Of a stretch of 9,955 nucleotides of DNA, positions 1 through 6,185 are shown in pieces. The stretch comes from Candidatus Chloroheliales bacterium. GTDB taxonomy: Bacteria; Chloroflexota; Chloroflexia; QHBQ01. A model generated the notes under the pieces. It was not told where the DNA came from and made no database searches. It was given only the letters and a program-made list of their open reading frames with translations. Positions within the stretch are counted from its first letter, which is position 1; every line of letters starts with the position of its first letter. Made by a program: the position numbers and the translations under genes. Location: the NCBI GenBank assembly GCA_003243865.1, contig QHBQ01000209.1, positions 1 through 9,955 of the forward strand. The letters are read 5' to 3'.

Positions 1-461
1 GGCTTGAACTTGCTGTTGCGCAGATACTGAGCCTTGACCGGCATCCCGATCTTGACCTTCTCGAAGTCAATCCCCACGATGCGGCTGAGGAAGAGGGTAT
101 CGAAGCCCTCGAACTCGACCAGGATGAGGGTGAAAGGGGTTTCGTCGAGGAAGGCTTCGCCGCCGAAGTAGCAGGTGGTGAAGGTGTGGATGCGGCCCTT
201 GTTGGGGACCTGTTCCCAGGTAGTTGGCGCGCCGCACTCCATGCAGTGTGAGCGGGGGGTGGCAAAGCCGTACTTGCACTTGGTGCAGCGGCTGCCCATT
301 ATCTTGCCCTGGCTCAGGCCGATGAAGAAGGGGGTGTCCTCAGCGTAGCTGTGGATGTAGTCAATCTCGTAGTGGTACTTGATGATCAGCGGGTCGGTAT
401 TGAAGACGATGGTACCCGAATCGGTTTCGGGGAGCTTGAAATCCTTGTGTTTGTCGGCCAT
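1..461 (-). CDS. DUF35 Zn-ribbon/OB-fold acyl-CoA-binding protein (3' end outside window)
   Basis: Reading the minus strand from the ATG at 461 gives 153 codons before the window edge, so the C-terminus is missing. The protein has the usual DUF35 order. An N-terminal helical part (about 1-50) contains the DTPFF segment. A zinc ribbon follows with Cys59-x2-Cys62 and Cys73-x2-Cys76. An OB-fold then starts near residue 85, with TPFTLILVEFEG and a distal basic YLRNSKFK stretch. Known DUF35 proteins partner thiolase-superfamily enzymes, as in archaeal acetoacetyl-CoA thiolase/HMG-CoA synthase and the Ltp2-ChsH2 steroid aldolase. They bridge subunits or bind the CoA moiety. A thiolase-like gene ends 16 nt upstream and is very likely co-transcribed. 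The start is set by a perfect AGGAGG (469-474) 7 nt before the ATG. The family call is firm. The substrate is unknown. Confidence 0.88.
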   Translation of the reverse strand, partial: MADKHKDFKLPETDSGTIVFNTDPLIIKYHYEIDYIHSYAEDTPFFIGLSQGKIMGSRCTKCKYGFATPRSHCMECGAPTTWEQVPNKGRIHTFTTCYFGGEAFLDETPFTLILVEFEGFDTLFLSRIVGIDFEKVKIGMPVKAQYLRNSKFK

Positions 462-477
462 CTGACGACCTCCTTTC

Positions 478-1740
478 TTATGACCTGGTGCTTTCCATGA
501 TGCTGACGGTGATGTAGGTGCCAGTACCCGCATGGCTGTGGATTGCGCCGCGCTTGGCGTTCTTCACCTGGATGAAGTCGTCGCCATTGAGGTGCTTGCC
601 GATGGTGTTTTGCAGTTGCCAGAAGGCGAATACCGCTTGCATCAGCCCGGTGGCGCCGACGGGGTGGCCGCAGGCGAGCAGGCCGCCGCTGGGGTTGACC
701 GGCAGCACGCCGCCCAGGGCGGACTTGCCATCCTCGATGAACTTGCCGCCCTCGCCATACTTGCAGAAGCCCATGTCCTCATAGGTTTGGATCTCGCTGC
801 TGGTGTAGGCGTCGTGCAGTTCCACAAAGCTGAGGTCTTCGAGCGGGTTGCGGATGCCCGCCATCTTGTAGGCGAGCTTGGTTGCCATCCGTCCGCCGCG
901 GAAGGAGTGAACGCCGGGGTACTTCAGGTTCTTGTAGTCGCTCTCGTTCTCATGAGGCAGCAGCAGCACCTTGCCGTGTGGCCGGTCAGCCATGCGCATC
1001 GCGTCGGTGCCGCTGCCGATGCCAGTGACCAGCACCGGGTCAACCGCGCCCATCTTCTGGGCCATCTCCTCGGTAGCGAAGATGACGCAGGCTGCGCCGT
1101 CGGACATGGTGCAGATATCGAGCAGGGTGAGCGGGGTGGCGACCATCGTGGCGTTGCGCACATCTTCGACAGTGAGGTTGGCGGGGCTTTGGGCATAGGG
1201 GTTATGTAGGGCGTTGCCGTGGTTCTTGATGCTGACCTTCGCCAGTTGCTCGACGGTCGTGCCGAATTCGTGCATATGGCGCTGCACCATCATCGCATAG
1301 TAGCCGCTGTAGAAGCCGCCGACGGGGAAGTCGAAGTTGGTGTCGGAGGCAAGGGCGATGAATTCGTTGCCCTTCCAGGTGTTCACGTGCGACATCGTCT
1401 CGAAGCCAAAAGCGACGCAGACATCCATGCGCCCGCTGGCAACCGACTCCCAGCCCGCCTGGAAGCAGAGGCCGCCAGTAGCGCCGCCGCCCTCGATACG
1501 CTTGCTGGGCTTAGGCACGAGGCCGAGATAGTCCTGCACCATCGTGGCCGCCTTCAACTGGCGGGTGAAGTGGTCGGAGAAATAAGAGGCGACCGAGCCA
1601 TCAATCATGTCTGGGGTCAGGCCAGGGACATCGTTCATCGCATAATCATAGGCCACTTTGCACATGAGCCGAAAATCCTGCTCCGGGTTGGCCTTGCGAA
1701 ACTTGGTAATGCCGCCTGATACCATGTAGACAGGTCTCAT
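478..1740 (-). CDS. SCP2-type thiolase-like protein lacking the nucleophilic cysteine
   Basis: This 420-aa protein has the length and fold signatures of SCP2/archaeal-type thiolases. The N-terminus (YMVSGGITKF) is the family's usual beta-strand opening. HDAYTSSE (His309) and NPSGGLLACGHPVGATG (His359) are the C-terminal active-site motifs. HSHAGTGT near 401-408 matches the archaeal HxxGGTG loop. Aligned from memory, the family motif EAACASGG corresponds here to EGGGATGG, residues 83-90, so the acylated cysteine is Gly86. The nearest Cys (Cys92) lies six residues further on. Ordinary thiolysis or condensation through an acyl-Cys intermediate is therefore doubtful. A retro-aldolase role, as in Ltp2-ChsH2, or another CoA-ester C-C bond reaction fits better, but this is inference. 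The DUF35 partner follows 16 nt downstream in the same operon. The ATG at 1740 is preceded by AAGGAG at a long 11-nt spacing. Most databases would label it acetyl-CoA acetyltransferase. Confidence 0.85.
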   Translation of the reverse strand: MRPVYMVSGGITKFRKANPEQDFRLMCKVAYDYAMNDVPGLTPDMIDGSVASYFSDHFTRQLKAATMVQDYLGLVPKPSKRIEGGGATGGLCFQAGWESVASGRMDVCVAFGFETMSHVNTWKGNEFIALASDTNFDFPVGGFYSGYYAMMVQRHMHEFGTTVEQLAKVSIKNHGNALHNPYAQSPANLTVEDVRNATMVATPLTLLDICTMSDGAACVIFATEEMAQKMGAVDPVLVTGIGSGTDAMRMADRPHGKVLLLPHENESDYKNLKYPGVHSFRGGRMATKLAYKMAGIRNPLEDLSFVELHDAYTSSEIQTYEDMGFCKYGEGGKFIEDGKSALGGVLPVNPSGGLLACGHPVGATGLMQAVFAFWQLQNTIGKHLNGDDFIQVKNAKRGAIHSHAGTGTYITVSIMESTRS

Positions 1741-1773
1741 CCTGGTTGAAGCTCCTTTCTAAGCTGCGCGAAA

Positions 1774-1796
1774 CAGCGGCTGCACTGCCGCCGCTG
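1774..1796 (-). repeat. GC-rich hairpin at the 5' end of the thiolase mRNA leader
   Basis: CAGCGGC (1774-1780) and GCCGCTG (1790-1796) form a perfect 7-bp stem with a 9-nt loop. The word GCTGCACTG also occurs twice here (1779-1787 and 1793-1801). The hairpin falls almost exactly at the predicted transcript 5' end, so a role in mRNA stability is possible. No T-run follows it, so it is not a terminator. Confidence 0.45.
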
Positions 1797-1801
1797 CACT
1801 G

Positions 1802-1830
1802 ATTATAGCAGGCTGGAAGGTTAAAAGCAA
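1802..1830 (-). promoter_or_regulatory. Predicted sigma70-type promoter of the thiolase/DUF35 operon
   Basis: On the minus strand TTGCTT (1825-1830) lies 17 bp from a perfect TATAAT (1807-1802). Transcription would start near 1795 and leave a leader of about 55 nt. That leader begins with a 7-bp GC-rich hairpin (1774-1796). Confidence 0.6.
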
Positions 1831-1842
1831 ACGCGCTTGCGT
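1825..1842. promoter_or_regulatory. Imperfect palindrome between divergent -35 boxes (operator candidate)
   Basis: The core GCAAACGCGCTTGC (1827-1840) reads as GCAA-n-CGCG-n-TTGC, 12 of 14 positions symmetric. It is centred exactly between the two outward -35 boxes. Part of the symmetry is inherent in two facing TTGC boxes, so this is only a candidate regulator site. Confidence 0.3.
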
Positions 1843-1865
1843 GGGTAAGGTTAAAGGGTTATAAT
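1837..1865 (+). promoter_or_regulatory. Predicted promoter of the ATPase-DUF4276-GGT run
   Basis: TTGCGT (1837-1842) is followed after 17 bp by a perfect TATAAT (1860-1865), giving a start near 1872 and a leader of about 60 nt. A second TATAAT lies at 1890-1895 without a convincing -35 box. The promoter is back-to-back with the thiolase promoter. The two -35 boxes are 6 bp apart, so a factor bound there could affect both directions. Confidence 0.6.
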
Positions 1866-1919
1866 AATTCTAATCTAATGTTAGCGGGTTATAATGATTG
1901 CACCAGGGTATTGTGTAAC

Positions 1920-1925
1920 AGGAGG
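1920..1925 (+). promoter_or_regulatory. Shine-Dalgarno that fixes the ATPase start
   Basis: A perfect AGGAGG sits 7 nt before the ATG at 1933. The frame is open further upstream to an ATG at 1894, but that codon overlaps a TATAAT and has no ribosome binding site. The ATG at 1927 is only 1 nt from the SD. The start at 1933 also gives the family-typical MAKVKIKELRLRNFRAF opening. Confidence 0.8.
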
Positions 1926-1932
1926 GATGAAG

Positions 1933-3174
1933 ATGGCAAAGGTTAAGATCAAGGAGCTAAGGCTGCGGAACTTCCGCGCCTTCGAGAACGCCCGCTTCGT
2001 GCTGGACGATAAGCTAACTGTGGTGATTGGCCGCAACGGGTCGGGTAAGTCTACGCTGATGGAGGCGTTTGATTTTATCAGGGATGCGTTGAGCGATTCG
2101 CTGGTTAATGCGTTGGCGAGGCATGGAAGGTTGGTGGGTATTAGCCACAGAAAGTTTTTTGCAAGCGGACTGTTCATACGGGATTTTTCCTTGGCAATTG
2201 TACTAACGGTAGATGAGCGGGAGATCGTATATGGTTTCACGGTTGGTGCTGGCGCTATCAGCCTCCCAGTAAGCTCGAGAGGCCTCAACGTATTTGAAGT
2301 TAAAGAAGAAATACTCTCTACCGCTGACAATGTACATTTCTTCCACCGCAAACTTGACAAATTCAGTACAGATGTAACCAGTATTGCGCCTGCATTGTCA
2401 GAAGAAGCTCTGATTCTCCCACTCGTTGCTAGCCAGAGCGACACGTGGAAAGTAGTGTGGGAGGCACTGCGCGGTATCCTAACCTACAATTTCTCTTCGC
2501 CCGCAATGCGCCTTGAGCCGGTACTAGGTAGCGCCATATGGCTTGCCAAAGACGGTAGCAATATAGGAGATGCCTTGGAGCAGCTATACTCTAGCGATAC
2601 TCACAATGAGAACAGGGATTGGATTGTACGACATCTTGAGTCTATAACACCTGGGATTGTAGATGTTAAGGCTCTTACCTCCAATCTTGGCCGACGTACA
2701 ATTCAATTCAGCCAGAAAGCTGATGGCTACTCTGCTAACTTTACTGCCGACGAGATGTCCGACGGCACTCTCCGCGCTCTCGGCATCCTCCTGGCCCTCC
2801 GGCAGAAGCCAACCCCAACCCTGGTACTTATTGACGAAATTGAGGATTCGATAGACCCCGGCGCACTGGGAGTGATTCTCGATGCTATATCAGCCAGCAC
2901 TGACCGAATGCAAGTGGTAATCTCATCTCACAATACCGATCTGCTTGATCGCAAGATGATAAAAGCTGAGAGTACCCGCGTGGTAGAGTGGCAAGAGGGC
3001 GTAAGCTCCATTCATCAGCTTAGTGAACGGGTCATCAAGGCGATTGACGGCCCTTATGCTGGCACACTCAAGCGTGGTGAAGTGCCATACTCAGTAGGTG
3101 AGCTTCTAAGGGTAAATGCGCTTCGTACCGATGAGGCTCCCGTAGCCGTAGTTGGCGACTTCTTCGAGGTTTAA
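1933..3174 (+). CDS. ABC/OLD-like AAA ATPase (AAA_21 type), candidate defence ATPase
   Basis: The 413-aa protein is a RecF/SMC-like ATPase. The N-terminal strand KELRLRNFRAF precedes Walker A GRNGSGKST (33-41). A variable middle section covers about 50-265. An ABC-signature-like MSDGT (275-279), Walker B LVLIDE (297-302, catalytic Glu302), a D-loop-like SIDPGAL (306-312) and a switch His333 in SSHNTDLLD complete the site. There is no zinc-hook coiled coil and no fused Toprim domain. The next gene, 2 nt away, encodes a separate Toprim-like DUF4276 protein, so the pair looks like a split OLD-family nuclease, as in PARIS (ATPase AriA plus Toprim AriB). Such ATPases usually assemble as sensing or regulatory scaffolds for the nuclease. 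The central region (about 2150-2740) is AT-richer than the flanking genes, while the ends and the signature region are GC-rich. The ATPase call is secure. Defence function is inferred. Confidence 0.88.
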   Translation: MAKVKIKELRLRNFRAFENARFVLDDKLTVVIGRNGSGKSTLMEAFDFIRDALSDSLVNALARHGRLVGISHRKFFASGLFIRDFSLAIVLTVDEREIVYGFTVGAGAISLPVSSRGLNVFEVKEEILSTADNVHFFHRKLDKFSTDVTSIAPALSEEALILPLVASQSDTWKVVWEALRGILTYNFSSPAMRLEPVLGSAIWLAKDGSNIGDALEQLYSSDTHNENRDWIVRHLESITPGIVDVKALTSNLGRRTIQFSQKADGYSANFTADEMSDGTLRALGILLALRQKPTPTLVLIDEIEDSIDPGALGVILDAISASTDRMQVVISSHNTDLLDRKMIKAESTRVVEWQEGVSSIHQLSERVIKAIDGPYAGTLKRGEVPYSVGELLRVNALRTDEAPVAVVGDFFEV

Positions 3175-3176
3175 GA

Positions 3177-3848
3177 GTGAAAGAAGGGAGATACAAAATT
3201 GCCTCAATAGTCGAAGGACCGGGGGAGGCAGAGGCTGTGCCAAAATTGCTTGCTCGTTGGTTTGTAGAGAATGGGCTATACGACTTCGACCCGCTTCCAT
3301 CCATCCGCGCAAACGGTCGCGACAAAATAAAAGGAAAGTACGACCTCAAGAGACGCATGGGGATAGAATACTATGTTGATATTGCAATGAGCGAAGAACC
3401 AGATGCAATGTTGGTGATTCTGGATGCCGATGACAAAGAAAAGGGCAGCAGAGGGAAGCAGGGTAAGCCAGATTGCCCAAAAGTTCTTGGCCCCAATTTG
3501 CTTGCCCGTGCTCAAGCAGTTTGCCCTCACATCCCTCTCGGTGTAGTTCTTGCTTACAAAGAGTATGAGGCTTGGTTTCTTTACATACTGCCAGAGTTGC
3601 AGAGAGCAGGAATGATCCCTAAAGGTATCAAGCTACCGACATATAAAAGCGACAAAGAGATACCACGCGGCTGCAAAGAAAGGCTATCCAGCTTTATGAC
3701 AGAGCCTTACGAACCAACCAGGCATCAAGCTATTTTCACCCGTTACCTACCGTTCAACGACAAGATGAAATCCCGTTCCCGCTCCTACCGCCACCTGCTC
3801 GACACGCTCGACCGGCTGGCGCTGGATGCTAGAAATAGAGAGATATAG
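3177..3848 (+). CDS. DUF4276 Toprim-like protein, putative nuclease partner of the ATPase
   Basis: The 223-aa protein fits DUF4276 in length and motifs. VEGPGEAEA (Glu13, Glu17, Glu19) matches the first acidic Toprim motif. VILDADD (Asp83, Asp85, Asp86) matches the DxD motif. YKEYEAWFL (Glu129, Glu131) is the family's hallmark E-x-EAW segment. The C-terminal SRSRSYRHLLDTLDRLA helix is also typical. The acidic residues suggest Mg2+-dependent nuclease chemistry, which is an inference from the fold. Translation probably starts at the GTG at 3177, 2 nt after the ATPase stop, with GAGG (3166-3169) at 7-nt spacing inside the ATPase 3' end. This points to coupled expression. Much of the gene uses AT-rich codons (ata, aga, aaa), unlike the next gene, though its last 80 bp are GC-rich. 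I do not know a characterised system with exactly this pair. Confidence 0.82.
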   Translation: MKEGRYKIASIVEGPGEAEAVPKLLARWFVENGLYDFDPLPSIRANGRDKIKGKYDLKRRMGIEYYVDIAMSEEPDAMLVILDADDKEKGSRGKQGKPDCPKVLGPNLLARAQAVCPHIPLGVVLAYKEYEAWFLYILPELQRAGMIPKGIKLPTYKSDKEIPRGCKERLSSFMTEPYEPTRHQAIFTRYLPFNDKMKSRSRSYRHLLDTLDRLALDARNREI

Positions 3849-3850
3849 AT

Positions 3851-5488
3851 ATGGCTCTACCGATTTACGCTGGCTCCGCGGCCAGCAAACCGACTGCCCC
3901 AACCCGCAGCAGCGGCGGGATGGTTGTCACTCCCCACTGGCTGGCTAGCCAGGCGGGGCTGGCGATGCTGCATGCGGGCGGCAGCGCAGTGGACGCAGCG
4001 GTGGCTGCCAACGCGGTGCTGACCGTGGTTTATCCGCATATGACCAGCATCGGTGGCGACTGCTTTATGCTGATCCACGATGCGGACAGCGGCAAGCTGT
4101 ACGGGCTAAACGGCTGCGGGCGCGCGCCCGCAGCGGCGACCATTGCCCGCCTGCACCGGCTCGGCTACGGGGCGATGCCGGTTAGCGGCCCGCTGGCTGT
4201 GACGGTGCCGGGGACGATTGACGCCTGGTCGACGGCACATGCCGCCTTCGGCAATCTGAACTGGGCGCAACTGCTACAGCCCGCGATTGGCTACGCCCGC
4301 GATGGCTTTCCGGTTACATCGCGGCTGCACCTCGCGCTGGGGCAGAGCCGTGGCTACATCGGCGGCGACAGCTACGCCGCAGCGGTGTTCTACCCCGGCG
4401 GCTACCTGCCCGCCACTGGCGCTACTCTGCGTAACCCCAACCTGGCGCGGTCGCTAACCGCGATTGCCGAGGGTGGACGCGACGCCTTCTACAGCGGCAC
4501 GGTGGGGCAGGCAATCGCCGCTGACATTCAGCGGCGCGGTGGCCTGCTCACCCTGCATGACCTTGAGGCGCACCAATCCGACTGGGTTGACCCAATTAGC
4601 ACCACCTATCGCGGCTACACCATCTTCGAGATGCCGCCCAACACCCAGGGGCTGATGACCCTGATGGAGCTAAACATCGTGTCGGGGTTCGACATGACCG
4701 CGCTGGGGGCGGGTAGTGTGCAGGCGCTGCACTATCAGGTGGAGGCCAAGAAGCTGGCCTTCGCCGACCGAGGGCTAATCGGCGACCCCGCGTTCGTCAG
4801 CGTGCCAGTAGCGCGGATGCTGTCCAGTGACTATGCCGCCGCGCGACGGGCGGAGATCAACCCGCAGCGGGCCAACAATGCGGTGCAGCGGGGCATCAGC
4901 GCAGGTGGCGATACCATCTTCCTCTGCGTCGCCGATAGCAAAGGTAACCGAGTGTCCCTGATTCAGAGTCTCTACTTCGCCTTCGGCGCAGGGTTCATGG
5001 CGGGCAATACCGGCATCGTGATGCACAATCGGGGCGCATACTTCCAGCTTGACCCGGCCAGCGCCAACGCGCTGGCACCGGGCAAGCGACCTTTCCACAC
5101 CTTGATTCCGGCGATGGCCTACAAAGTGGGTGAGCAGCACCCCAGTTATCTGTTCGGCACGCGCGGTGCTGACGGTCAGCCACAAACCCAGCTTCAGGTG
5201 GTCAACAATCTGCTCGATTGGGGCATGGATGTGCAGGCGGCGGTCAGTGCGCCGCGCTGGCTGCACGGCGGCGCGATACCAAACGGGGTGGACACCACCT
5301 TGTTGAGCATGGAGAGCCGCTTTCCTTACGCAGTGCGCCACCGCTTGGCGCAGATGGGTCACAACGTCGGGCTGGCGGGCGCGTGGGATGAGACTATGGG
5401 CCACGCCCACGCCATCGCCATCCACGCCGACGGCAGCATCGAGGGCGCAGCCGACCCGCGCAGCGACGGGGCCGCCTTCGGAATATAG
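3851..5488 (+). CDS. Gamma-glutamyltransferase-family Ntn-hydrolase (GGT-like, cytoplasmic)
   Basis: The 545-aa protein is a full-length GGT-family proenzyme. The family autocleaves to a large and a small subunit, with the new N-terminal Thr as nucleophile. The cleavage site is GGDT, giving Thr355 in the small subunit, followed by VADSKGNRVSLIQS. Other hallmarks are GGSAVDAAVAAN (43-54), SIGGDCF (66-72), VPGTIDAW (119-126) and the C-terminal GAADPRSDGAA. At the position of the substrate-binding Arg of E. coli GGT (DFREMAP) this protein has NGCGRAP, so Cys89 replaces that Arg. That is common in GGT-like amidohydrolases/acylases such as the YwrD and oxamate amidohydrolase groups, so true glutathione hydrolysis is uncertain. 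The N-terminus shows no signal peptide, unlike periplasmic GGTs. The ATG is 2 nt after the DUF4276 stop with only a weak GAGAG upstream. Expression is probably coupled to the preceding genes. Confidence 0.9.
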   Translation: MALPIYAGSAASKPTAPTRSSGGMVVTPHWLASQAGLAMLHAGGSAVDAAVAANAVLTVVYPHMTSIGGDCFMLIHDADSGKLYGLNGCGRAPAAATIARLHRLGYGAMPVSGPLAVTVPGTIDAWSTAHAAFGNLNWAQLLQPAIGYARDGFPVTSRLHLALGQSRGYIGGDSYAAAVFYPGGYLPATGATLRNPNLARSLTAIAEGGRDAFYSGTVGQAIAADIQRRGGLLTLHDLEAHQSDWVDPISTTYRGYTIFEMPPNTQGLMTLMELNIVSGFDMTALGAGSVQALHYQVEAKKLAFADRGLIGDPAFVSVPVARMLSSDYAAARRAEINPQRANNAVQRGISAGGDTIFLCVADSKGNRVSLIQSLYFAFGAGFMAGNTGIVMHNRGAYFQLDPASANALAPGKRPFHTLIPAMAYKVGEQHPSYLFGTRGADGQPQTQLQVVNNLLDWGMDVQAAVSAPRWLHGGAIPNGVDTTLLSMESRFPYAVRHRLAQMGHNVGLAGAWDETMGHAHAIAIHADGSIEGAADPRSDGAAFGI

Positions 5489-5489
5489 T

Positions 5490-6011
5490 TTAACGCTGGA
5501 ACATCGCCCGCATCATTGCCCGCATAGTCAAGCGGTGCAGCGGGCGCACCGGGATGAAGTAGGTGCGACCTAGCAGGTTGTGGAAGTGGACAACGGTTGA
5601 GACGGTGACGTACCAGCCGCGCTGTCCCTGCTGCACCAGCACCGACACACGGTAATCGAGATGGCGATCGTCCTCGCCGAGCAGGATCTCGTTGGCGCTA
5701 TGCTCATAGACGCGGAAGATGCCCGCCTGCGTGCCGCGTTCGAGGGTAATTGGTTGGCGTGGCCCTTCACCCTCGGGCTTGAGGTGAACCACGCTGACTA
5801 GGCGATTGCGCAGCCACAGCAGCGCGTAAATCCAACCCTGTCGCACGCTACAGAAGGCGCGAGTGACGCTCTCAACATCGTGCGGCGCAGCGGCGGGCAG
5901 GCGCATCCGAAAAGCCTCGGTGTAATCGGTGCGGCTGAAGACCCGTGCTGCCAACGAACCATGCGGCACGTGTACTTCCTTGATGCGCGGCCTGCTCATC
6001 CGCTTCGGCAT
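5490..6011 (-). CDS. DUF2867 domain protein
   Basis: This 173-aa soluble protein carries the DUF2867 hallmarks: a central DRHLDYRVSV (115-124), then TVVHFHN (139-145), LGRTYF and PVRPLHRL towards the C-terminus. The biochemical function of the family is unknown. It is often found alone or fused to short-chain dehydrogenase domains. No transmembrane or signal segment is visible. The ATG at 6011 is chosen because AGGGGG (6018-6023) lies 6 nt before it. A TTG two codons upstream, at 6017, would touch the SD and is unlikely. The gene converges on the GGT-like gene with the stop codons 1 bp apart and no terminator between them. Its promoter is strong-looking and overlapped by tandem operators, so expression is probably repressed until a signal arrives. 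Confidence 0.82.
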   Translation of the reverse strand: MPKRMSRPRIKEVHVPHGSLAARVFSRTDYTEAFRMRLPAAAPHDVESVTRAFCSVRQGWIYALLWLRNRLVSVVHLKPEGEGPRQPITLERGTQAGIFRVYEHSANEILLGEDDRHLDYRVSVLVQQGQRGWYVTVSTVVHFHNLLGRTYFIPVRPLHRLTMRAMMRAMFQR

Positions 6012-6017
6012 GGTCAA

Positions 6018-6023
6018 CCCCCT
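6018..6023 (-). promoter_or_regulatory. Shine-Dalgarno that fixes the DUF2867 start
   Basis: AGGGGG on the minus strand is 6 nt upstream of the ATG at 6011. This excludes the adjacent in-frame TTG at 6017. Confidence 0.6.
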
Positions 6024-6028
6024 GTTCT

Positions 6029-6069
6029 TTAGTGAAATAATTCACAACCATTAGTGAAATTATACACAA
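6029..6069. promoter_or_regulatory. Tandem 19-bp operators over the DUF2867 promoter
   Basis: TTAGTGAAATAATTCACAA (6029-6047) and TTAGTGAAATTATACACAA (6051-6069) match at 17 of 19 positions and are 22 bp apart start to start, about two helical turns. The first is itself a palindrome, GTGAA-n4-TTCAC, and fits the CRP/FNR-family pattern GTGA-N6-TCAC. The second keeps the left half and has a degenerate right half. The second overlaps the -10 box and the first lies just downstream of the predicted start. That geometry suggests repression. The regulator is not identified. Confidence 0.6.
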
Positions 6070-6087
6070 AGTTTTACCGATCGTCAA
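6059..6087 (-). promoter_or_regulatory. Predicted strong promoter of the DUF2867 gene
   Basis: On the minus strand TTGACG (6087-6082) is separated by 17 bp from a perfect TATAAT (6064-6059). Transcription would start near 6052, giving a leader of about 40 nt. It is the best sigma70-type match in the window. Confidence 0.72.
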
Positions 6088-6114
6088 CCCTTTGCGCCGC
6101 AGTTTTAATGCAAC

Positions 6115-6123
6115 TGTTATACT
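6115..6123 (+). promoter_or_regulatory. Possible extended -10 promoter for the macro-domain gene
   Basis: TGTTATACT matches an extended -10 (TGn-TATACT) with no good -35 box at 17 bp. It is one of two candidates for the rightward gene. Confidence 0.3.
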
Positions 6124-6153
6124 GGTGAAGGTTTGGGTCAGTCAAGCGCTATA

Positions 6154-6159
6154 TATAAT
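6154..6159 (+). promoter_or_regulatory. Possible -10 box for the macro-domain gene
   Basis: There is a perfect TATAAT in an AT stretch (CTATATATAATGG), with only weak -35 matches upstream (TTTGGG at 6132-6137, 16-bp spacing). It would start transcription near 6166. The leader then begins with CCGTT-AGCGG-AACGG (6164-6178), a 5-bp hairpin whose 3' arm touches the GGGG that serves as Shine-Dalgarno. Confidence 0.4.
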
Positions 6160-6185
6160 GGAACCGTTAGCGGAACGGGGCAGGG

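Noticed and set aside
532..1209. 225-codon plus-strand ORF opposite the thiolase gene
   Set aside because: It is a GC-rich shadow of a clearly conserved minus-strand gene. Its low-complexity Ala/Gly/Val translation has no recognisable motif.
1881..2444. 187-codon minus-strand ORF at the start of the ATPase gene
   Set aside because: It overlaps Walker A coding sequence on the other strand. Its Ser/Leu-rich translation is typical of antisense reading.
4775..5425. 216-codon minus-strand ORF opposite the GGT-like gene
   Set aside because: It is an antisense shadow of a region with family-conserved GGT motifs. It has no family signature of its own.
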